This document shows, one piece after another, positions 19,383 through 29,388 of a DNA stretch of 64,000 nt. Source of the stretch: Acinetobacter brisouii CIP 110357 (GTDB taxonomy: Bacteria > Pseudomonadota > Gammaproteobacteria > Pseudomonadales > Moraxellaceae). The stretch spans positions 2,016,971-2,080,970 of the forward strand of contig NZ_KI530762.1 of assembly GCF_000488275.1 (NCBI RefSeq), in the 5' to 3' direction. The notes below the pieces were generated by a model, which had not been told where the DNA came from, made no database searches, and saw only the letters and a list, made by a program, of their open reading frames with translations. A program made the translations under genes and the position numbers. The number at the start of each line of letters is the position of its first letter. Within the stretch, counting starts at the first letter, position 1.

Positions 19383-19861
19383 TTTTTCAAGCAATAATAT
19401 AACACAGGCCAAGCAAAAACACTGCTGATTAATGGTGGCCAACGGCGCATGACAGGATAGTTAATACCCGCCATCACCTGTGTCACCCAAACGAAAATGA
19501 CATAAGCTAAAATCGCAAGAATCGCAATAATCCATAAATTCAGAAAAGTGAGAACTCGACGCTCACGAATAAAGTAACGTGCCGCAAAAGTAATCACGAC
19601 ATAAATCAGCGCATTTTGACCAAGCGGTGCGTCAAGCAGCAAGTCGGTAAAAATACCCAGACTAAAAGCGAACCATACGCCGCACCATGTTGGCTGACAC
19701 AGTACCCAAAACAGCATCACCAACAGCATGATACAAGGTCGCCATGCGGATGCATCATATGCCAATGGATAGACCATCAGCACAGAGGCCAACACTGTCG
19801 AAATCACAATCCAGATCAGCGGATCTCTAGGTTTCTGAGGGCGATAATTAGCGACTAGCAT
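19370..19861 (-). CDS. mreD: Rod shape-determining protein MreD
   Basis: A 163-aa inner-membrane protein with about five helices and the MreD motif LGIFTDLLLDAPLGQNALIY. It works with MreB, MreC and RodA in the elongasome. Its start overlaps the end of mreC by 14 bp and its end overlaps maf. Confidence 0.93.
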   Translation of the reverse strand: MLVANYRPQKPRDPLIWIVISTVLASVLMVYPLAYDASAWRPCIMLLVMLFWVLCQPTWCGVWFAFSLGIFTDLLLDAPLGQNALIYVVITFAARYFIRERRVLTFLNLWIIAILAILAYVIFVWVTQVMAGINYPVMRRWPPLISSVFAWPVLYYCLKKWRA

Positions 19862-20705
19862 AAGGCTGCTCCTTTGCTAGTGAGTCAGAAAACAGCACGA
19901 CAACATAATGTCCGCCCGCGAGTTGACCTGCTGGAGTGACATCAATCTGGGCAAATTCCCCCGAATTATGTCGCTGAATTTTCGACACTGTACCCACCAG
20001 ATACCCTGCAGGGAAATGCTCGCCCAAACCTGAACTATAGACACGATCCCCAACAACAAGATCTGCACTGGTTGGAACATATTGCATCTGCAAGATTCCA
20101 GAATCACCTGTACCTGACACAATTGCACGCATACCTGTGCGCTCAATCCGGATGGATAGAGAGCTTTCTTTATCAGACAATAGGAGCACACGCGCACTAT
20201 GTGGGTAGACATTAATAATCTGTCCCATAATCCCGTGGTCATCCAACACTGTTTGTCCCTGATAAAGACGGTCAGCTTTACCTCGGTTAATCACAATAAT
20301 ATGGCGTAATGGATCTACATCAGTCCCAATAACTTCAGCAATTTCCATACGGCCATCAATAATTAAAGGCGTGTCGAGCAGACCTCGTAAACGGGCGTTT
20401 TCGGCTGAAAGTTCAGAAAGTTTTTGCAGACGTACTTGCGCTTGTAACAACTCGGCATGCATTGCAGTATTTTCACGACGCAGTTGTTCTTCAGACTTGG
20501 TTTGTTGATTCAGCCACTCTCGCGACATGACTGGATAGCTTGCAAGCGCATAAATGGGATTATATGCTGCGTACAAGACATCCCTCGCAGGTTTCACTAC
20601 ATGAGGCATGCGCCAATCAAAGAAAAGCACCAACAAACACGTAATGACTGCAATAATAAATGAGCGAAAAGATGGCGGTTGTCTTGAAAAAATATTCGGT
20701 TGCAC
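19848..20705 (-). CDS. mreC: Rod shape-determining protein MreC (GTG start)
   Basis: A 285-aa bitopic protein: cytoplasmic N-terminus, one helix at about residues 15-30, a coiled coil (about 65-110, EEQLRRENTAMHAELLQAQ), then the two beta-barrel periplasmic domains with VIGTDVDPLRHIIVINRG and HSARVLLLSDKESSLSIR. It scaffolds the elongasome. The start codon is GTG with AGGA 7 nt upstream, 14 bp after the mreB stop. Confidence 0.94.
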   Translation of the reverse strand: MQPNIFSRQPPSFRSFIIAVITCLLVLFFDWRMPHVVKPARDVLYAAYNPIYALASYPVMSREWLNQQTKSEEQLRRENTAMHAELLQAQVRLQKLSELSAENARLRGLLDTPLIIDGRMEIAEVIGTDVDPLRHIIVINRGKADRLYQGQTVLDDHGIMGQIINVYPHSARVLLLSDKESSLSIRIERTGMRAIVSGTGDSGILQMQYVPTSADLVVGDRVYSSGLGEHFPAGYLVGTVSKIQRHNSGEFAQIDVTPAGQLAGGHYVVVLFSDSLAKEQPYASR

Positions 20706-20719
20706 CGCCCTGTCCTATT

Positions 20720-21775
<1,056 letters not shown>

Positions 21776-21897
21776 TCAGTTTTTACAAATGTGGACGCAA
21801 GGTCGCAACTTTAACTAAATGTGATGATTTGAACAAGTCAATCGCTTATCATATAGCACGATATTTTGAAATTTTTTGATACTGACAAGGTGATGTT

Positions 21898-22209
21898 ATG
21901 TCTACATCGGATGCTCAGCATTCAGATCTAAATGCTCAAACCGTATCGCAAATTGCCAATCTTGCACGTTTATCGTTCAATGATACGCAATCTGCAGAGT
22001 ACGCACAAAGTCTAAATAAAATTTTAGGCATGATGGAAACCTTAAAAGGCATTGATACTACTGGTATTGAGCCATTAAAAAGCCCATTTGACCATCCACA
22101 ACCTTTACGCCCTGATGTGGTCACTGAAACAAACCACCGTGAAGAATATCAAGCTGTTGCACCTGCAACCCAAGATGGCTTGTATCTTGTACCACGTGTG
22201 ATCGAATAA
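21898..22209 (+). CDS. gatC: Asp/Glu-tRNA amidotransferase subunit C
   Basis: A 103-aa GatC, the small linker subunit that stabilises GatA on GatB. It shows the family pattern IANLARLSF near residue 20, LNKILGMMETLKGIDTTGIEPL, and the C-terminal LVPRVIE. It is the first gene of gatCAB, 92 bp before gatA. Confidence 0.94.
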   Translation: MSTSDAQHSDLNAQTVSQIANLARLSFNDTQSAEYAQSLNKILGMMETLKGIDTTGIEPLKSPFDHPQPLRPDVVTETNHREEYQAVAPATQDGLYLVPRVIE

Positions 22210-22301
22210 TCTTTTGTTTCATTTTGTAAATACTCGCACTTTTGTCGTACTTTCCAACGAAATAACCAAATCGTGCTACTTTTTAGACCAGATTTTAAAT
22301 T

Positions 22302-23780
22302 ATGACTAATTTACATCGTCTCTCTATTCGCGAATTGTCAGAAGGTTTGCAACAAGGCAAATTTTCCTCTCGTGAACTGACACAACATTATTTAAAGCGT
22401 ATTGAAAAAATTGACGCTCAGGTCAAAAGTTATGTCACCGTAACGCCTGAGCTTGCACTTAGCCAAGCCGATGCTGCCGATGCCGCGATCAAAGCAGGCA
22501 ATGCAACTGCACTTGCAGGGATTCCGCTTGCGCATAAAGACATTTTCTGTACTCAAGGCGTGCGTACTTCTGCAGGCTCAAAAATGCTCGACAACTTCAT
22601 TTCACCTTACGATGCCACTGTCGTGACCAAAGCCAAAGCAGCAGGTCTAGTAACTTTGGGTAAAGTGAACATGGACGAGTTTGCGATGGGTTCAACCTCT
22701 GAAAGTTCATACTACGGCGCAACCAAAAACCCGTGGAACTTGGACTATGTACCAGGTGGTTCTTCAGGTGGTTCAGCAGCGGTAGTTGCAGCAGACCTTG
22801 CACCGTTTGCCACAGGAACAGATACAGGTGGTTCAATCCGTCAACCTGCATCTTTTTGTGGTTTAACAGGTTTAAAACCGACTTATGGTCGTGTGTCTCG
22901 TTTCGGGATCATTGCGTTCGCTTCATCTTTAGACCAAGCAGGTCCAATGGCTCGTTCGGCTGAAGACTGTGCTTACCTGATGAATGTCATCGCAGGTCAC
23001 GACGCAAAAGACTCAACTTCTGTAGATAAAGAAGTTGATGACTATGTTGCCAACCTGAATGCAACATCTGTAAAAGGTTTACGCATTGGTATTCCTAAAC
23101 AGTACTTCAATGTTGCAGGTTTAGCCGCTGACGTTAAAGCACGTGTTGAAGAGTCTTTGAAGAAACTTGAAGACATGGGCGCAATTTTGGTCGAAGTTGA
23201 CCTGAATATGGTTGAAGCTTATGTGCCAACCTATTACCTAATCGCGCCTGCTGAAGCGTCTTCAAACTTGTCACGTTATGACGGCGTGCGTTATGGCTAC
23301 CGCTGTGAAAACCCTGTGGACTTGATGGACTTGTACAAACGTTCTCGTTCGGAAGGTTTTGGCGAAGAAGTTAAACGTCGTATCTTGATTGGTACTTATG
23401 CACTGTCTGCAGGTTATTACGATGCGTACTATGTCAAAGCACAAAAAGTTCGTCGTTTAATCCAGCAAGACTTCCTGAAAGCCTTTGAACAGGTTGATGT
23501 GATTGCTGCACCTTCTGCACCAACCACCGCCTATAAGATCGGTGCGAATCTCAGCCCAACAGAAATGTATTTGGGTGACGTGTACACCCTTGCGGTGAAC
23601 TTGGCGGGTCTGCCAGCGATTAACGCACCTGTAGGTTTAGATGATCACAACTTGCCTGTCGGCTTACAGTTGATTGGTAACTACTGGTCAGAATCTCAAT
23701 TGTTGTCGATTGTGCATCAATACCAACAAAACACCGACTTCCACACCCAACGTGCGGCAATTGCTGAGGAGAATGCATAA
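22302..23780 (+). CDS. gatA: Asp/Glu-tRNA amidotransferase subunit A
   Basis: A 492-aa amidase-signature enzyme that releases ammonia from glutamine for transamidation of Glu-tRNAGln and Asp-tRNAAsn. The catalytic Lys is in LAHKDIF, and the Ser pair is in [10 protein letters not shown] and [15 protein letters not shown]. The stop codon overlaps the gatB start as TAATG. Confidence 0.96.
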   Translation: MTNLHRLSIRELSEGLQQGKFSSRELTQHYLKRIEKIDAQVKSYVTVTPELALSQADAADAAIKAGNATALAGIPLAHKDIFCTQGVRTSAGSKMLDNFISPYDATVVTKAKAAGLVTLGKVNMDEFAMGSTSESSYYGATKNPWNLDYVPGGSSGGSAAVVAADLAPFATGTDTGGSIRQPASFCGLTGLKPTYGRVSRFGIIAFASSLDQAGPMARSAEDCAYLMNVIAGHDAKDSTSVDKEVDDYVANLNATSVKGLRIGIPKQYFNVAGLAADVKARVEESLKKLEDMGAILVEVDLNMVEAYVPTYYLIAPAEASSNLSRYDGVRYGYRCENPVDLMDLYKRSRSEGFGEEVKRRILIGTYALSAGYYDAYYVKAQKVRRLIQQDFLKAFEQVDVIAAPSAPTTAYKIGANLSPTEMYLGDVYTLAVNLAGLPAINAPVGLDDHNLPVGLQLIGNYWSESQLLSIVHQYQQNTDFHTQRAAIAEENA

Positions 23781-25255
23781 TGGCACAAGCTCAAAAAAAG
23801 CCTAAATCAAACCTGATTGATGGTTGGGAAGTGGTGATCGGGATTGAGATTCACACTCAGCTTGCAACCAAATCTAAAATCTTCTCAGGTTCATCAACTG
23901 AGTTCGGTCAAGATCCAAACACACAAGCCAGTCTAGTTGACTTGGCAATGCCAGGGGTTTTGCCTGTTTTGAATGCTGAAGTGGTTGATCTGGCGATCCG
24001 TTTTGGTTTGGGGATTGATGCTTACATCGACCAAGCCTCTGTGTTTGCCCGTAAAAACTATTTCTACCCTGACTCTCCAAAAGGCTACCAGATTAGCCAG
24101 ATGGACAACCCGATTGTGGGCTTGGGTCATATCGACATTCAGCTTGAAGATGGTACCGTAAAACGTATTGGCGTGACCCGTGCCCACCTTGAAGAAGATG
24201 CAGGTAAATCTGTTCATGACCAGTTTGAAGGCATGTCAGGCATCGACTTGAACCGTGCAGGCACACCTTTACTTGAAATCGTGTCTGAACCTGACATGCG
24301 TTCAGTTGAAGAAGCGGTTGCTTATATTAAAGCGATTCACACTTTAGTGCGTTGGCTCGGTATTTCTGACGGTAACATGGCAGAAGGTTCGTTCCGTGCC
24401 GACTGTAACGTGTCTTTACGTCGCCCAGGTCAGCCGTTTGGTACACGTTGTGAATTGAAAAACCTCAACTCATTCCGTTTCATTGAACAAGCGATCAATG
24501 TTGAAATTGAACGCCAAATGGAAATCTTGGAATGGGACGGTACAGTTGATCAAGAAACCCGTTTGTTCGACCCTGTGAAAATGGAAACGCGTTCAATGCG
24601 TTCCAAAGAAGAAGCGAACGATTACCGCTACTTCCCTGACCCTGACTTGTTGCCTGTGATTATTCCAGATGCGCAAATCGAAGCGATTAAAGCCACCATG
24701 CCTGAGTTACCTGCGGCACGTCGTGAACGTTTTGTCGCTAACTTTGGCGTGACTGAGTACGATGCGCATGTCCTTACACTTTCTCGTGAAATGTCTGACT
24801 TTTATGAGGCAGTCGTTGCAGCGGCAGGTGGTGCAGCTCAAGGTAAAGTGTCTGCAAACTGGGTGATGGGTGAATTCTCAGGTGCGTTAAACAAAGCAGG
24901 CTTGGACTTGGCTGACTCTCCTGTATCTGCTGAGCAACTTGGTGGCATGATTGCACGTATTGTGGACAACACCATTAACGGCAAAATTGCGAAGCAAGTG
25001 TTTGGCTTTATGTGGGAAGAAGGCAAAACTGCCGATGCCATTATTGCTGAAAAAGGCTTGAAGCAGGAAACTGACACAGGTGCGATTGAAGCGATTATTA
25101 AAGATGTGCTTGCAGCCAATGAAAAAATGGTTGAAGAATACAAGTCTGGTAAAGAGAAAGCCTTTAACGGCCTTGTCGGTCAAGTGATGAAAGCTGCAAA
25201 AGGCAAAGCTAACCCTGCACAAGTAAATGAATTGATGAAGAAATTGATTGGTTAA
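23780..25255 (+). CDS. gatB: Asp/Glu-tRNA amidotransferase subunit B
   Basis: A 491-aa subunit that phosphorylates and amidates misacylated tRNA. Motifs: [16 protein letters not shown] at the start, [31 protein letters not shown]-like [15 protein letters not shown], and the C-terminal YqeY-like tail domain. The start overlaps the gatA stop by one base, so translation is probably coupled. A strong terminator follows. Confidence 0.96.
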   Translation: MAQAQKKPKSNLIDGWEVVIGIEIHTQLATKSKIFSGSSTEFGQDPNTQASLVDLAMPGVLPVLNAEVVDLAIRFGLGIDAYIDQASVFARKNYFYPDSPKGYQISQMDNPIVGLGHIDIQLEDGTVKRIGVTRAHLEEDAGKSVHDQFEGMSGIDLNRAGTPLLEIVSEPDMRSVEEAVAYIKAIHTLVRWLGISDGNMAEGSFRADCNVSLRRPGQPFGTRCELKNLNSFRFIEQAINVEIERQMEILEWDGTVDQETRLFDPVKMETRSMRSKEEANDYRYFPDPDLLPVIIPDAQIEAIKATMPELPAARRERFVANFGVTEYDAHVLTLSREMSDFYEAVVAAAGGAAQGKVSANWVMGEFSGALNKAGLDLADSPVSAEQLGGMIARIVDNTINGKIAKQVFGFMWEEGKTADAIIAEKGLKQETDTGAIEAIIKDVLAANEKMVEEYKSGKEKAFNGLVGQVMKAAKGKANPAQVNELMKKLIG

Positions 25256-25276
25256 GCTGATCTTTTCTGAAAAAGA

Positions 25277-25300
25277 AAACCCGCTTTAGAGCGGGTTTTT
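25277..25300 (+). terminator. Terminator after gatB
   Basis: The stem AAACCCGCT/AGCGGGTTT with a TTAG loop runs into further T residues, 22 bp after the gatB stop. Confidence 0.92.
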
Positions 25301-25394
25301 TCAAAATTATCTTAGTCAATGAAATTTGTATATCATTGACTATTAAAACTAACTCTGAGAAAATCCAAATCTAATAAAAATACGGAATTTCTTT

Positions 25395-26108
25395 GTGACA
25401 ACAACAGCTTATGATACACATTTTATAGCCTCTGACATTGCTTTTACTGATCAAGATGGAGTAGTTAACCTATCTATTCCTTTTCGAAAAGTAAAAAGAA
25501 TCGGATCAATTGTTATTGGCATGGCTGGTTGCTTAAATTGTATGATTGATTTCTGTGAAATGGCTTTCCAATTCGTTTCGGGTCAAACAGATAAGTTTGA
25601 TTTTCCAATACAAATTCAAGAAAGAACAAATAGAGACTTTATTGCGATGATTTATGTAAATGGCTCTTGCTTAAAATTATCAAAAATTATAGGGTCTTCT
25701 GAAGTTAGTATAGAAAATATTACGCAAATTCCGACAGTAATCGGTAGCGGAAGCCAATTCACTAGTAATATAATAGAAGAATGTCCAAACGCTGTTGTCG
25801 CTGTCTTAGAAGCTATCAAACACGATAAGTATACAGATGGTGAAGTAAAGTATTGCAGTATTCGTAACGACACTATTCATAATTTGGAATTACACCCTAT
25901 GTCACAAACTCTAAAAATGCAGTTAACGGGTATGCAACAAGAGATACAAGAAACTCGGGCTTTCTTGGGTAGTGATGTTGCTAATGGGAAAAATTTTAGT
26001 GCTAGTACGGAAACTTACCATAAGACTGATCCTGCTACTATTAACAATCAAATAGGTATGAGTCTACTCCGTGAAGGATTCGAAAAAGTTAGAAATGATT
26101 TTAAGTAA
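25395..26108 (+). CDS. Orphan proteasome/HslV-like Ntn-hydrolase (predicted, GTG start)
   Basis: A 237-aa protein with the proteasome-beta/HslV pattern. After removal of the initiator Met, a Thr (residue 2, in MTTTAYDTHFIASD) would be N-terminal. Asp14 aligns with the proteasomal Asp17, and Lys32 or Lys34 in RKVKRIG with Lys33. IVIGMAG (39-45) matches the strand after it, GSGS at 117-120 matches the GSGS loop, and HDKYTDGEV (143-151) matches the RDxxSGG segment with Asp166. The last 70 residues have no counterpart I know. GTG start with GGA upstream; single gene, AT-rich, with its own terminator. No hslU ATPase is nearby. Related stand-alone Ntn hydrolases occur in phages, so acquisition is possible. 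Function unknown. Confidence 0.7.
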   Translation: MTTTAYDTHFIASDIAFTDQDGVVNLSIPFRKVKRIGSIVIGMAGCLNCMIDFCEMAFQFVSGQTDKFDFPIQIQERTNRDFIAMIYVNGSCLKLSKIIGSSEVSIENITQIPTVIGSGSQFTSNIIEECPNAVVAVLEAIKHDKYTDGEVKYCSIRNDTIHNLELHPMSQTLKMQLTGMQQEIQETRAFLGSDVANGKNFSASTETYHKTDPATINNQIGMSLLREGFEKVRNDFK

Positions 26109-26114
26109 TCAAAT

Positions 26115-26142
26115 AAAAAGGTGCTTTAAAAAGCACCTTTTT
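26115..26142 (+). terminator. Terminator after the Ntn-hydrolase gene
   Basis: A 12-bp stem (AAAAAGGTGCTT and its complement) with a TAAA loop ends in TTTTTATT, 6 bp after the stop. Confidence 0.9.
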
Positions 26143-26238
26143 ATTACATAAGTTTTACAATAAAAGCTCCAAAAATATCATCTATCATAAAACTCAAAGA
26201 TTTAGGGCAAATCCTTTTTTATGCGTGACTTCTAAATA

Positions 26239-26290
26239 CCCTCATCCCCCCTTGCGAAGCAGTGCTTCTCATCCCAGTGGGAGAAGGAGC
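26239..26290. repeat. REP-like intergenic element, first part
   Basis: A CCCTCATCCCCC start is followed by two small hairpins: GAAGCA/TGCTTC, and CTTCTC..CCCA/TGGG..AGAAG. The pattern resembles the common REP-type sequence beginning CCCTCATCC and containing GGGAGAAGG. It lies 45 bp before a second such element. Confidence 0.5.
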
Positions 26291-26334
26291 TTTCATTACA
26301 AATTAAATGTCGTAATCAATTTAATAATGAATAT

Positions 26335-26367
26335 CCCCTCTCCTTTAGGAGAGGGTTAGGGAGAGGT
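26335..26367. repeat. REP-like element, copy A
   Basis: The segment has CCTCTCCTTT and AGGAGAGGG forming a hairpin, then TTAGGGAGAGG. It is nearly identical to the copy at 53069-53101, with one inserted C in that copy. It abuts the stop codon of the minus-strand gene that ends at 26367. Confidence 0.75.
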
Positions 26368-26873
26368 TACTTCCCTCGAATCACACCCAACTGATTCCAA
26401 ATATCAGGCGTCAAAAATGTCACTACCAACTTATTCATATCCACATAACGCAACAAACCATTCAATTGCTGCTTCACCTCAGGGTTTTTAATAATTTCCT
26501 CACCCGTAATCTGTCCCAATTGCTGAAAACTCTCTCCGACCGCTTGCACGCCTTCCGCCTGAATCACGGCTTTGGTCTGAGTTGAACATTGATCAACCAA
26601 AATGCGCTGTAATACCTGCGCCACGTTTTTATCCAGTGCAGTTTTTTGCTCGTCTGTCACATGACTAAACTGTTTTAAATCGGGATGGTTCGATAAAGAC
26701 ACAAACGTCCACTGCAACACTGCGGTTTTATCGGTTGCAGTGGTCGATTTCATCAAGCAATCACTAAGCCGATCAACGGTTGGGCTTGCCATCGTGACTT
26801 GGGTAGTGCCAAAGACAGCGACTGCCATCAAAAGTGCTCGACTCAAAGATACATGTTTACGTTGTGTGGACAT
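26367..26873 (-). CDS. Exported hypothetical protein
   Basis: A 168-aa protein with a signal peptide (basic KHVSLSR, hydrophobic ALLMAVAVFG, probable cleavage after TMA at about residue 29). The mature part is helical with two Cys (SDCLMKS and VDQCSTQ) that could form a disulfide. The frame extends to 26918, but GGAG lies 7 nt before the ATG at 26873. I recognise no named family. Its stop codon abuts a REP-like repeat. It is divergently placed neither with nor against a clear partner; the LysR gene lies just upstream on the same strand. Confidence 0.75.
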   Translation of the reverse strand: MSTQRKHVSLSRALLMAVAVFGTTQVTMASPTVDRLSDCLMKSTTATDKTAVLQWTFVSLSNHPDLKQFSHVTDEQKTALDKNVAQVLQRILVDQCSTQTKAVIQAEGVQAVGESFQQLGQITGEEIIKNPEVKQQLNGLLRYVDMNKLVVTFLTPDIWNQLGVIRGK

Positions 26874-26923
26874 TCTAAAACTCCATTCAGTCATTGGCTT
26901 CTTTTTAGCATACGACATGATGC

Positions 26924-27838
26924 TTAGGTGTTATGACTCTGTATCGATCTGGCAGGTGCCGCCAGCAATTTCAGCACATGCTGTACCCGAACATTTGCAT
27001 CTGACCGATACACCGCATAAATCGGGGCAATACACGGCGACTCGGCTTTAAGCGTCTTATATACAATTTGTTTATTCCAGAAATCCTGAATTGAAGCAGG
27101 AACAATCGACACACCAATGCCTGCGGCAATCAGATTTAGGCTCGAGGTTAAACGTGGCGCTTCCTGAACAATATTGGGGCTAAACCCGGCCTGATAACAA
27201 TGCGCTAAAATATTATCGAATAAATCCTGTCCTGCCAGTCGCCGATATAAGACAAACTCATAGGGTTCTAAATCGAGCAAGCGAATTGCGCCACTTTTTT
27301 CTGCCAGAGGATGATTACTCGGCAGCGCCACAATTAATGGCTCATCCAGCACATGCACACTCTGCAACTCGGCACGAAGTGGCGCGGGCTTACGCAAAAA
27401 AATGAGATCCAGTTTTTCATTGAGGACAGCATCAATCAAATCCCGACTACTTTCTTCTTCTAGCTGAATCGTGACTTTAGGAAACTGTTCGCGAAACTGG
27501 CGAAGTAACGTGGGCAAAAAAGGATGCAAACCCACTGAGTGGGTAAATCCAATATGAAGCTGTCCTTCCAGACCCTGTGCGATATTGTGCACCCGTTTGG
27601 GAATCGCCTGTGCATGCGCCAAGATACTCACAGCCTCTTGATACAATACCCGCCCTGCCTCAGTCACTTCTACCCCACGCGGTAGGCGTTTAAACAATAC
27701 CGTTCCGAGTTCTTGTTCCAGACTTTTAATCAGTCGTGTTAAAGGCGGTTGCTGCATATACAAACGATTTGCGGCTTTAGAAATATTACTTTCTTCAACC
27801 ACGGCAACAAAGGCATTAAGTTTATGAATCTCAATCAT
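26924..27838 (-). CDS. LysR-family transcriptional regulator
   Basis: A 304-aa regulator. The N-terminal winged helix-turn-helix is MIEIHKLNAFVAVVEESNISKAANRLYMQQPPLTRLIKSLE; residues about 90-300 are the two-lobed effector domain. The frame continues upstream, but the family start is MIEIHKL. It is divergent from the chromate-transporter pair, with a 25-bp palindrome in the shared region, so it most likely controls that pair. The effector is unknown. Confidence 0.9.
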   Translation of the reverse strand: MIEIHKLNAFVAVVEESNISKAANRLYMQQPPLTRLIKSLEQELGTVLFKRLPRGVEVTEAGRVLYQEAVSILAHAQAIPKRVHNIAQGLEGQLHIGFTHSVGLHPFLPTLLRQFREQFPKVTIQLEEESSRDLIDAVLNEKLDLIFLRKPAPLRAELQSVHVLDEPLIVALPSNHPLAEKSGAIRLLDLEPYEFVLYRRLAGQDLFDNILAHCYQAGFSPNIVQEAPRLTSSLNLIAAGIGVSIVPASIQDFWNKQIVYKTLKAESPCIAPIYAVYRSDANVRVQHVLKLLAAPARSIQSHNT

Positions 27839-27885
27839 TGCTATACTTTTTAGGCATGGTTTAAGGTAAAAATAGCATTTGTCAA

Positions 27886-27910
27886 TATAGCATAAGCGCT
27901 GCATGCTATA
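27886..27910. promoter_or_regulatory. LysR-type operator palindrome
   Basis: Perfect 8-bp arms TATAGCAT and ATGCTATA are separated by 9 bp. A further ATAGCAT half-site lies at 27872-27878. It sits between the LysR gene and chrA, 29 bp before the chrA GTG, as expected for an auto-regulated divergent LysR pair. Confidence 0.65.
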
Positions 27911-27939
27911 TACATCTTGGGACAGGTTAAGGTGATCTG

Positions 27940-28494
27940 GTGAGCGAACAAGTACTCAACATACCAACATGCAAAGCATTGTTTTTAGGTTTCTTGAAAT
28001 TGGGATTGATGGGTTTTGGCGGTGTTCTGCCACTTGCACATCGTATGATTGTGGAAGAAAACCGCTGGTTAAGTACAGCTCAATTTACCGACCTGCTTGG
28101 GGTCTGCCAGATTTTACCAGGTGGCAATATTATTAATATGTCCGTGGCGATTGGCATGGAGTTTCATGGCGTCAAGGGTGCGCTCTGTGCGATTTTAGGC
28201 TTAATCTGTGCGCCGACCATTATCGTCTTGCTGATTTATCAGATTTATAGCCAGTTTCAAAATTTGCCTGCCGTACAGCATGCGATTCAAGGTTTGGCTG
28301 CAGCGGCAGCAGGCCTGTTATTTTCCACAGGTTTAAAAATGCTTAAACCGATTGCCAAAAGTTATTTGACGGCCAGCAGTATTGTGCTGACCTTTATGCT
28401 CATGGTCGTGGTGAAAATACCGTTGTTATTTACCCTGATGATTTTGCTGGGTCTAAATATGTGGGTTTTAAGTTTGGGAGCAAAACGCGCATGA
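27940..28494 (+). CDS. chrA: Chromate transporter, N-terminal-type half (short-chain ChrA, GTG start)
   Basis: A 184-aa CHR-domain membrane protein with about five or six helices and the motifs LGLMGFGGVLPLAHR and CQILPGGNIINMSVAIG. Short-chain CHR proteins work as pairs of opposite topology to expel chromate; other anions are possible. It starts with GTG preceded by AAGGTGA. Its TGA overlaps the next ATG (ATGA), so the two halves are translationally coupled. Confidence 0.85.
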   Translation: MSEQVLNIPTCKALFLGFLKLGLMGFGGVLPLAHRMIVEENRWLSTAQFTDLLGVCQILPGGNIINMSVAIGMEFHGVKGALCAILGLICAPTIIVLLIYQIYSQFQNLPAVQHAIQGLAAAAAGLLFSTGLKMLKPIAKSYLTASSIVLTFMLMVVVKIPLLFTLMILLGLNMWVLSLGAKRA

Positions 28495-29012
28495 TCTGGG
28501 TGTTATGGTCACTGGCATTGGTATTTGCAGAATTATCCTTACTGGCATTTGGCGGTGGCAATGCAATTTTGCCTGAAATGCAGTATCAGGTGGTTTATGT
28601 CCACCATTGGCTGACTGCTGAAGAATTTAGTGCCCTGTTCGCAATGGCACAAGCAGCGCCTGGCCCAAATATGATGATTGTTCCTCTGATTGGTTGGCAT
28701 GTTGCAGGGACAGCAGGTTTACTGGTGACTTCGATTGCCAAGTTTGCGCCATCTTCGGTGATTACGGTTTATGCACTCAAGTTCTGGCGACAAGTCAAAG
28801 ATCATCCTTTACGTTCACGCTTTGAAAAAGCACTAAAACCTGTGACCGTTGGACTGGTCTTGGTCAGTGCATGGCTGATTGGTTCGGCATCAGCACAAAA
28901 TCTTTTATTGGCTGTGATTATTTTGGCAACAGCAGGACTGGGTTTATTTAAAACAGTGCATCCGCTTTGGATTATGTTGCTGGGTGCAGTGTTGGGCGTG
29001 TGTTTTTTATAA
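28491..29012 (+). CDS. chrA: Chromate transporter, second half (short-chain ChrA)
   Basis: A 173-aa second CHR domain with LLAFGGGNAILPEMQ and AMAQAAPGPNMMIVPLIGWHV. It is the partner of the preceding half. The frame opens earlier at 28461, but ATGA overlap with the upstream stop marks 28491 as start. Confidence 0.85.
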   Translation: MIWVLWSLALVFAELSLLAFGGGNAILPEMQYQVVYVHHWLTAEEFSALFAMAQAAPGPNMMIVPLIGWHVAGTAGLLVTSIAKFAPSSVITVYALKFWRQVKDHPLRSRFEKALKPVTVGLVLVSAWLIGSASAQNLLLAVIILATAGLGLFKTVHPLWIMLLGAVLGVCFL

Positions 29013-29105
29013 GTTTATGTCACACTCATGAATATGATTTATCATCCTTAAAAAAACGATAATGATAATACTGTTTATTCTTCACGCATCATTTAGGTGA
29101 TATTT

Positions 29106-29249
29106 ATGCAAGAGTCAGAACGTGATAAAGATAGACCATCCTCTTTGATAGAGCTTCTGGTCGATATATGTTTTGAGTTTCTTCCCAATCTGGTGATGGG
29201 TATTTTTCGCCCGATCGCACATTTTTTAGGTGAAGTATTTCACCTTTAA
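29106..29249 (+). CDS. Small hypothetical protein (47 aa)
   Basis: A 47-aa frame beginning MQESERDKDRPSSLIELLVD and ending HFLGEVFHL. AGGTGA lies 5 nt before the ATG, which is a good ribosome-binding site. The N-terminal third is charged and the rest is an amphipathic or membrane-associating helix (FEFLPNLVMGIFRPIAHFL). I recognise no family. The terminator at 29332-29372 follows. Real coding is likely but unproven. Confidence 0.5.
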   Translation: MQESERDKDRPSSLIELLVDICFEFLPNLVMGIFRPIAHFLGEVFHL

Positions 29250-29331
29250 CGCATGCCAAATGCATCTGATTGATGGTCATAGCCTCTATAAAATACTAAA
29301 AAATATACTGACTACAAATCACCGATTCCCA

Positions 29332-29372
29332 AAAAAAAAGCCAGTCAATATTTTGCTTGACTGGCTTTTTTT
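29332..29372. terminator. Bidirectional terminator before sbmA
   Basis: The stem GCCAGTCAA/TTGACTGGC with an 8-nt loop has a long A-tract on one side and T7 on the other. It can end plus-strand transcripts and the minus-strand sbmA transcript. Confidence 0.9.
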
Positions 29373-29388
29373 CACGATAACTTTTTAA

